Positions 58,749 to 64,000 of a stretch of DNA of 64,000 bases are shown here, one piece after another; the stretch's first letter is position 1, and every line of letters starts with the position of its first letter. Origin of the DNA: WTFV01 sp965203525 (lineage in GTDB: Bacteria; Acidobacteriota; Vicinamibacteria; Vicinamibacterales; UBA8438). The stretch covers positions 2,790,001 through 2,854,000 of the forward strand of contig OZ241898.1 in NCBI GenBank assembly GCA_965203525.1, written 5' to 3'. Both the position numbers and the translations under genes were made by a program. The notes below the pieces were generated by a model that was not told the DNA's origin, searched no databases, and worked only from the letters and a program-made list of their open reading frames with translations.

Positions 58749-59933
58749 ATGGCCCCCGACCGCATCGCGATCGTCGGCGGCGGCGTCGTCGGCTCCAGCA
58801 TCGCCTGGCACCTGCGGACCGGCGGCTTCGCCGGCGAGGTCACCGTCGTCGAGCGCGACCCGACCTACCGGCGCGCCTCGTCGTTTCTCGCGCTGGGCGG
58901 CGTGCGGCAGCAGTTCGGCTCCGCCGCGAACATCCGGCTCGCGCAGCACGGCGTCCGGTTCTACGAGCGGTTCGACACCGTGATGCGGACCCCGGACCAC
59001 CGCCCGCGGGCGTGGTTCCGGCAGCGCGGCTACCTGTTCCTGGCGAACGACGGCAACGCCGCGCGACTCGAGCGCCGCTACGCGCGGCAGCGCGCGCTCG
59101 GGGCGCGGGTGGAACGCCTCGACGTCGACGCCGTTCGCGCCCGCGTGCCCGATCTCGCCCTCGACGACGTCCGCTTCGGCGTCTTCGGACCCGACGACGG
59201 CTACGCGAACCCGCGCGAGGTGCTGGCCGGCTTCCGGCACGCGGCCGCCGCGGCCGGGGCGCGCTACGTCACCGGGGAGGTCACGCGCCTGCGGGTGGCG
59301 GGCGGCCGCGTGCGGGGCGTGACGCTCGCCGGCGGCGCATCGCTCGACGCCCGCGCGGTGGTCAACGCCGCCGGCCCGTTCGCCGCGCGGCTCGCCGCGC
59401 TCGCGGACCTCGAACTGCCGGTGACGCCGGTCCGCCAGCACCTCTTCCGCTGCGCCCTGCCCCGCCGCTGGCCCTACCGGTTCCCGGTGGTGGTCGATCC
59501 GGGGGGCGTCCACTGGCGCCACGACGACCCGGTGGCGCCCGGCGATCCGGATCGGATCGTCGTCGCCCGCACGAGGCTCGACGAGCCGCCGGGCGAGAAC
59601 TTCGACTGCGACGAGGAGCGCTGGACGAACGACTTCCGGCCGCCGCTGGTCGCCCGCGTGCCGGCCTTCGCGGCCGCCGCACTGGTCGAGGGCTGGGCCG
59701 GCCTGTACGAGATGACCCCCGACCACAACCCCCTGTTGGGCGAGCACCCGGAACTGGCCGGCTTCCACCTCGCCAACGGCTTCAGCGGGCACGGGCTGAT
59801 GATGGCCCCGGCGACCGGCGCGGCGCTGGCCGAGCTGCTGACGACCGGGGCGTCGACGCGCCTGGACGTCAGCGCGTTCGACCCCGGACGCTTCGCGCGC
59901 GGCGAGGAGTTCCGGGACGACGCGATGATCTGA
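58749..59933 (+). CDS. FAD-dependent oxidoreductase (DAO family)
   Basis: A 394-residue enzyme of the D-amino-acid oxidase/sarcosine oxidase superfamily. FAD-binding GGGVVGSSIAWHLR follows the N-terminal strand, with VVERDPTYRRASSFLALGGV next. The second FAD motif is VVNAAGPFAARLAAL, and the C-terminal substrate/FAD segment is GLYEMTPDHNPLLGEHPELA with HLANGFSGHGLMMAPATG. Closest in layout to FOXRED1-like amine oxidoreductases. The substrate is not readable. Confidence 0.88.
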   Translation: MAPDRIAIVGGGVVGSSIAWHLRTGGFAGEVTVVERDPTYRRASSFLALGGVRQQFGSAANIRLAQHGVRFYERFDTVMRTPDHRPRAWFRQRGYLFLANDGNAARLERRYARQRALGARVERLDVDAVRARVPDLALDDVRFGVFGPDDGYANPREVLAGFRHAAAAAGARYVTGEVTRLRVAGGRVRGVTLAGGASLDARAVVNAAGPFAARLAALADLELPVTPVRQHLFRCALPRRWPYRFPVVVDPGGVHWRHDDPVAPGDPDRIVVARTRLDEPPGENFDCDEERWTNDFRPPLVARVPAFAAAALVEGWAGLYEMTPDHNPLLGEHPELAGFHLANGFSGHGLMMAPATGAALAELLTTGASTRLDVSAFDPGRFARGEEFRDDAMI

Positions 59934-59949
59934 TCGCGGCGCCGGCGCG

Positions 59950-60399
59950 TCAGCGGCGGCCTTCGGCCCTGGCCCGCAGCTCCTCGTAGCTGCCGCCGGG
60001 AGTCGCCGCGGTTTCGACCGGCAGCCCGGCCTCCGCCCAGCCCTCGTGCACCTGGCCGGTGGCGCGGTCGCGGGCCCCGCCGAAGCCGCCGACGACGTTG
60101 CTGACGTTGGCGTAGCCGGCCGCCGCCAGCATCTCCGCCGCGCGGGCCGAACGCCCCCCCATCTGGCAGCCGATCAACAGCCCGGCGTCCGCCGCCTGCG
60201 TCGCCTGGAAGACGGCCAGGAAGTCGGGGTTCGGCCGCATCTGCCCGGTGGCCGGGTCGTGGTGCAGCAACGGCACGTTGAGGGCGCCCGCCGGATGCCC
60301 GCGGTCGTACTCGGGCGTCGAGCGGACGTCGACGTAGGTGTGGCCTTCGTCGGTCTGCAGGGTACGGGCGTCCCGGACGCCGACGTGTCTGATGCTCAT
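59950..60399 (-). CDS. Rhodanese-domain sulfurtransferase (Cys form)
   Basis: A 149-residue cytosolic single-domain rhodanese: EGHTYVDVRSTPEYDRGHPA, GALNVPLLHHDPATGQM, active-site Cys78 in LLIGCQMGGRSARAAEMLA and NVVGGFGGARD. It transfers sulfane sulfur to cyanide or thiols. It keeps a normal cysteine, in contrast to the TGA-containing rhodanese at 35.2 kb. Divergent from the alpha/beta hydrolase gene. Confidence 0.9.
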   Translation of the reverse strand: MSIRHVGVRDARTLQTDEGHTYVDVRSTPEYDRGHPAGALNVPLLHHDPATGQMRPNPDFLAVFQATQAADAGLLIGCQMGGRSARAAEMLAAAGYANVSNVVGGFGGARDRATGQVHEGWAEAGLPVETAATPGGSYEELRARAEGRR

Positions 60400-60513
60400 G
60401 ACCCGCGCATGGTAGCATCCCGAACGGCGCGGAACCCCGGTCCCGCTCCCGCACCGGGAGGCTCGCGGTCCCCGGCCGCCGGTTGCGCGCCGCGCGCGGG
60501 GTACGGTGGCCCG

Positions 60514-61554
60514 TTGATCGCACGGTTGTTCCACGAATGGGAGCGCCGCCTCGTCGCGGCGACGACCGACCGGGTCGTCCGCCCGTTCGAATGGGGCCTG
60601 GACTGGATCCCCGCCGCCGAGCGCGGCGGCGCGCAACGGACCGCCCCGGGCGCCGCGGATTCGCCGGGCGACGTCCTGCGCGCCTGGGCGGCCGACGCCA
60701 CCGCCCGCAGCGATCGCTTCTACGCCGCGCCGCGGGGCCGCGACTTCCGGTTCGACGGCCGCCACCTGCGCTTCCCGAGCGCCTTCCGGACCCCGCACCC
60801 CGAGAACGACACGGTCCGCGCGCGGTACTTCCCCGCGTCCTTCCGCGCCGGCGCGCGCCGGCGCGCCGTCGTCGTGCTCCCCCACTGGAACGCGGACCCG
60901 GGCAGCCACGTCGCGCTGGCCCGCGTGCTGGCGCGGTTCGGGGTCAGCGCGGTCCGGCTGAGCCTGCCGTACCACGACGCCCGCATGCCGCCCGAGCTGC
61001 ACCGGGCCGACTACGTCGTCAGCGCCAACGTCGCCCGCACGGCGCAGGTCTGCCGCCAGGCGGTGCTCGACACGCGCCGCGCCGTCGACTGGCTCGAAGC
61101 GCGGGGGTACGAGCGGATCGGCGTGCTCGGCACCAGCCTCGGCTCGTGTCTGGCGATGCTCGCGGCCGCGCACGATCCCCGCATCTCGGCGGCGGCGCTC
61201 AACCACGTCTCGCCGTACTTCGCCGACGTCGTGTGGGAGGGCCTGTCGACCGCGCACGTCCGCGCCGGACTCGAAGGGTCCATCGATCCGGATCTGCTGC
61301 GGGAGCTGTGGCTGCCGATCAGCCCCGCCCCCTACCTGGACCGCATGCGCGGCACCCGCACCCTGCTGGTCTACGCGCGCTACGACCTCTCGTTCCCGGT
61401 GCGGCTCTCGCGGCAGCTCGTGGCCGACTTCCGGGCGCGCGGGATCGAGCCGCGGGTCTTCGTGCTGCCCTGCGGGCACTACAGCACCGGCGTGGCGCCG
61501 TTCAACTGGCTGGACGGCTTCGTGCTCGTCCGCTTCCTGCGGCGCGCCCTGTAG
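60514..61554 (+). CDS. Alpha/beta hydrolase
   Basis: A 346-residue protein with the alpha/beta-hydrolase fold: VVVLPHWNADPGSHVALARV (oxyanion region), RLSLPYHDARMP, and the nucleophile elbow ERIGVLGTSLGSCLAML (GxSxG). An acid residue probably lies in LLVYARYDLSFPV, and the final histidine in VLPCGHYSTGVAPFNW. TTG 60514 is the only usable start close to the first helix (HEWERRLVAATTDRVVRPFE). Probably an esterase or lipase-like enzyme. Confidence 0.82.
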   Translation: MIARLFHEWERRLVAATTDRVVRPFEWGLDWIPAAERGGAQRTAPGAADSPGDVLRAWAADATARSDRFYAAPRGRDFRFDGRHLRFPSAFRTPHPENDTVRARYFPASFRAGARRRAVVVLPHWNADPGSHVALARVLARFGVSAVRLSLPYHDARMPPELHRADYVVSANVARTAQVCRQAVLDTRRAVDWLEARGYERIGVLGTSLGSCLAMLAAAHDPRISAAALNHVSPYFADVVWEGLSTAHVRAGLEGSIDPDLLRELWLPISPAPYLDRMRGTRTLLVYARYDLSFPVRLSRQLVADFRARGIEPRVFVLPCGHYSTGVAPFNWLDGFVLVRFLRRAL

Positions 61555-61565
61555 CCGCCGCGGAG

Positions 61566-61660
61566 CGCGGACCGTGTCCGAATGCGGAGACGGCGCAACG
61601 GCGCCGCAACGGGCGAAACGCGGACCGTGTCCGGACGCGAAGAACGGCGCAACGGCGCCG
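61566..61660 (+). repeat. Two ~41-bp direct repeats, period ~53 bp
   Basis: CGCGGACCGTGTCCG followed by CGGCGCAACGGCGCCG occurs at 61566-61606 and 61619-61660. It fills the gap between the hydrolase gene and the convergent small membrane protein gene. Confidence 0.7.
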
Positions 61661-61689
61661 CCGCGCGCGCCCGCTCCGTCCGCGGCGGA

Positions 61690-61905
61690 TCACGTCCGGA
61701 CGTGGAGATAGCGCAGCAGGCTCCAGACCGCCTCGTAGAACAGTTCGGTGAGCTCGCGCACGAGGGGCGTCACGTTCCCCTCCGTCACGGCGTCCGCCAC
61801 CGTCACCGGCTCGGTGAACAGCAGCCAGATCGTCGCCGCGGCCAGAACGGCGGACAGCAGGCCGGTGATTCCGACCAGGCTCATGCTGAAACGGGCCAGG
61901 GACAT
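61690..61905 (-). CDS. Small membrane protein
   Basis: A 71-residue protein with a single long hydrophobic helix (LVGITGLLSAVLAAATIWLL) and a C-terminal amphipathic helix (VRELTELFYEAVWSLLRYLH). Function unknown. It lies 54 bp downstream of the M16 peptidase pair on the same strand and may be co-transcribed. Confidence 0.65.
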   Translation of the reverse strand: MSLARFSMSLVGITGLLSAVLAAATIWLLFTEPVTVADAVTEGNVTPLVRELTELFYEAVWSLLRYLHVRT

Positions 61906-61959
61906 GGTTGCAGCACCCGTGGAGTAAGACGGCCGGGGAGCCGTTCCGGTTTATCCCCT

Positions 61960-63342
61960 TCAGCGAACGAATTCGTCCGCCGGCGCCTCGGCCGCCGGGC
62001 CGAGGCCGAGCGCCCCGAGCGACGGCCCGACGTCCGGCGGACCGACCACCACCACGCGGAGCGCGTCGGGGTCGAGGCGCCGGACCGCCGCGCCGGAGGC
62101 CGCGCCGGCGTCGACGGCCGCCACCCGCGAGACGAAGGTCGCGTACTCGTCGTCGGGCAACCCGAACAGCGCGAGACGCATCGCCGCGTGCGCCACCTGC
62201 CCGGCGGTCTCGAAGTTGCGCGCGAAGCCGCTGGTGACCACCGGCCGGGCCGCCGCCAGCTCGGCCTCGGTCACCGGCCGGGCCCCGCGGATCTCGCGGA
62301 TCTCCCGCACCGCCTCGCGGATCGCGGCGCCGGTCACGGCGGCGTCGACCGCCGTCTGCAGCGTGAACGGCCCCGGTTCCCGGCGGCCGTCGAACGTCGT
62401 CCGGACGCCGTAGGTGTAGCCCCTCTTCTCGCGGAGGTTCAGGTTGAGCCGGCTGACGAACTGGCCTCCGAGCACCAGGTTCATGACCATGACGGCCGGG
62501 TAGTCCGCGGCGCGCCGCGCGACGCCCGGATGCCCGATGCGGATCTCGGACTGCACCGCGCCGGGGCGCGGCACGAAGGTGAGGCGGCGGTCCGGCGGCG
62601 GTCCGCCCCGCCCGCCGCCGTTCGACGCGGCGTCGCGGTCCGCCGGGCTCCCCGCGGCCGGCGCGGCGGAGACGAGCGGCCCGATCTCCGAACCCCGCGC
62701 GCGGTCCCCGCCGCCGGCCGCGACCAGGGTCCAGCGCCGCGGGGCGTAGCGGGCGGCGTGGAACGCCCGGACGTCGTCGACGGTGATCCGCGCGAGCGCC
62801 GTCTCCGTGCCGGCCGGCGCATGCCCGTAGGGTTGCGTCCCGTAGACCGACCGCAGGAACGCCCGATCGGCGACGGCGGCGGCGGCGTGCCGCGTCTGCG
62901 CGATGCGGCTGATCCGCAACGCCCGGACCCGCTCGACCTCCTCCGGGTCGAAGCGCGGCTCGGTCGCCAGCTCGATCAGCAGCGCAACGGCGGCGCGGGC
63001 GTGGCGCGCCAGGGCGGTGACGGACAGCACGGTGGCGTCGCTCGTGACGTCGGTCCCGAGGCGCCCCCCGATCCGGCCGAGTTCGTCGTGCAGCTCGATG
63101 CCCGACCGCCGCCGCGTGCCGTCGTCCAGCAGATCGGCGGTGAAGGCGGCCAGCCCCTCGCGGCCCGGCGGGTCCGCCGCCGATCCCGACGGGACGAGGA
63201 GCACGAGACTGACCAGGTCCGGCTCGCGGTGATCGACGGTCCAGAGCCGGACGCCGTTCGAGAGCGTCTCGCGCTCGACGGCGGGAAACCGCAACGGGAC
63301 CGCCGCGCCGGCGGACGGGAGCCGGCTCCGGTCGGCCGCCAC
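61960..63342 (-). CDS. M16 peptidase-like protein, inactive subunit
   Basis: A 460-residue insulinase-family protein. The N-terminal half has ETLSNGVRLWTVDHREPDLV and GREGLAAFTADLLDDGT, where active members have the zinc motif HxxEH; here it is absent. The C-terminal half has NLVLGGQFVSRLNLNLREKR and GYTYGVRT (the usual substrate-binding arginine/tyrosine motif). This is the pattern of the non-catalytic partner in M16B heterodimers. Its GTG overlaps the stop of the upstream M16 gene by one base. Confidence 0.88.
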   Translation of the reverse strand: MAADRSRLPSAGAAVPLRFPAVERETLSNGVRLWTVDHREPDLVSLVLLVPSGSAADPPGREGLAAFTADLLDDGTRRRSGIELHDELGRIGGRLGTDVTSDATVLSVTALARHARAAVALLIELATEPRFDPEEVERVRALRISRIAQTRHAAAAVADRAFLRSVYGTQPYGHAPAGTETALARITVDDVRAFHAARYAPRRWTLVAAGGGDRARGSEIGPLVSAAPAAGSPADRDAASNGGGRGGPPPDRRLTFVPRPGAVQSEIRIGHPGVARRAADYPAVMVMNLVLGGQFVSRLNLNLREKRGYTYGVRTTFDGRREPGPFTLQTAVDAAVTGAAIREAVREIREIRGARPVTEAELAAARPVVTSGFARNFETAGQVAHAAMRLALFGLPDDEYATFVSRVAAVDAGAASGAAVRRLDPDALRVVVVGPPDVGPSLGALGLGPAAEAPADEFVR

Positions 63343-64000
63343 TAGCGGATCTCCGCCGGCGTCGATCCGGGCAGCGCGGCGTCTGCGCGGCCGGCCGGGA
63401 CCACGCTGAGGGCCACCCGCGACGCCGGTCCGAGCCCGGCGGCCACCGCGGCGGCCACGCTCTCGCGGGTCGCCGCCCGGTAGCGGTCGAAGTCGGTTTC
63501 GGCGTACGCGGGCGTGCCGACGTACACGTTGTACAGGTTCAACAGGTCGGACCGCCCGCCGAACCCCCCGACCGACTGGCGCTGCCAGGCGGTGTCCGCC
63601 TCGATCAGATGCAGCGCCCGCTCCAGCTCGGCGGCGGTCGGACCCTCGGCGGCGAGCCGGGCGATCTCCGCGCCGATCGTCTCCTCCAGCTCGGCGAGGG
63701 TGCGGCCCGGCGCCGCCGTCGCCACCACGCTGAACTGCCCGCGGAGCTCGAGCGAGGACTGGTGCGCGGTGACGTCGATGGCGAGCCGGCGGTCGTGGAG
63801 CAGGGTCCGGTACAGCCGCGAGGACTTGCCGCCGCCCAGGACCGCCGCGGCCAGGTCGAGCTCGGCGTCGCGCGGCCCGAACAACGGCGGCGACACCCAG
63901 CCGAGGTACAGCCGGGGGGCCGCCACCCGGTCCTCCAGCAGCAGCATGGCCGCCCCGTCCCGGGCCGGCGGCGGCGCGGCCACCGGCGGCGGCGCGGGTC
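63342..64000 (-). CDS. M16 peptidase, catalytic-partner candidate, 5' truncated by window
   Basis: Only the C-terminal ~220 residues are in the window, running open to the edge: RLYLGWVSPPLFGPRDAELD, LAAAVLGGGKSSRLYRTLLH (M16 C-domain), and TLAELEETIGAEIARLAAEG. The upstream portion, expected to carry HxxEH, lies beyond 64000. Coupled to the inactive partner downstream. Confidence 0.85.
   Translation of the reverse strand, partial: PAPPPVAAPPPARDGAAMLLLEDRVAAPRLYLGWVSPPLFGPRDAELDLAAAVLGGGKSSRLYRTLLHDRRLAIDVTAHQSSLELRGQFSVVATAAPGRTLAELEETIGAEIARLAAEGPTAAELERALHLIEADTAWQRQSVGGFGGRSDLLNLYNVYVGTPAYAETDFDRYRAATRESVAAAVAAGLGPASRVALSVVPAGRADAALPGSTPAEIR

Overview
The window is a high-GC bacterial chromosome segment carrying about 55 real genes on both strands, with dense packing and many 1-4 nt stop/start overlaps. 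Gene content points to the Acidobacteriota, probably the Vicinamibacteria. The evidence is a 1016-residue DUF5916 outer-membrane protein, a secreted 343-residue protein of a type common in that group, a MoxR/DUF58/Bat (aerotolerance) operon, and a mix of biotin, M16, HtrA and FAH genes with many nuclease and nucleotidyltransferase modules. This taxonomic call is inference from family content; no rRNA or tRNA is visible.

Layout. 1-8 kb is an accessory/defence-like stretch: a GmrSD-type DUF262/DUF1524 protein, a NERD-helicase, a Fic protein, a nucleotidyltransferase pair and an XRE regulator. 8-13 kb holds bioF-bioA-bioD and alanine dehydrogenase. 13-18.6 kb holds a DUF4143 ATPase, a DUF6932 nucleotidyltransferase pair, a secreted protein, a MarR regulator and an HtrA protease. 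18.8-27.7 kb is one minus-strand Bat operon (MoxR, DUF58, a TM partner, two VWA proteins, TPR, BatD, BatE-like). 28.1-31.7 kb is a five-cistron plus-strand operon: DNA methyltransferase, small protein, AAA ATPase, PD-(D/E)XK-like nuclease, small protein. 31.7-35.7 kb has the DUF5916 protein and a periplasmic rhodanese whose catalytic cysteine codon is TGA. 35.8-39.2 kb is a NotI-like restriction-modification pair with an SDH_sah-type serine protease. 39-46.5 kb is mostly metabolic or exported, with an orphan HsdS. 46.5-49.4 kb has an Rpn nuclease flanked by direct repeats, an AbiEii-like nucleotidyltransferase pair and a HEPN protein. 49.4-64 kb carries PepD, an acyl-CoA ligase, Uma2, a cupin, pyruvate kinase, a lipoprotein with a 17-base poly-G tract, SRPBCC, a FAD oxidoreductase, a second rhodanese, an alpha/beta hydrolase and an M16 pair cut by the window end.

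Three themes stand out. (1) Gene junctions are repeatedly tandem-duplicated. In the operons these duplications leave chains of 18-26-codon mini-ORFs, each overlapping the previous stop and the next start (bioF/bioA and several Bat junctions). (2) A ~330-bp inverted repeat (8.03-8.36 kb and 27.96-28.29 kb), made of the 5' ends of bioF and of a DNA methyltransferase, brackets 20 kb. It is best explained by duplication of that divergent junction followed by inversion of the interval. (3) The rhodanese at 35.2 kb reads through an in-frame TGA exactly at the active-site cysteine, with a compact hairpin just downstream, which makes it a selenoprotein candidate.
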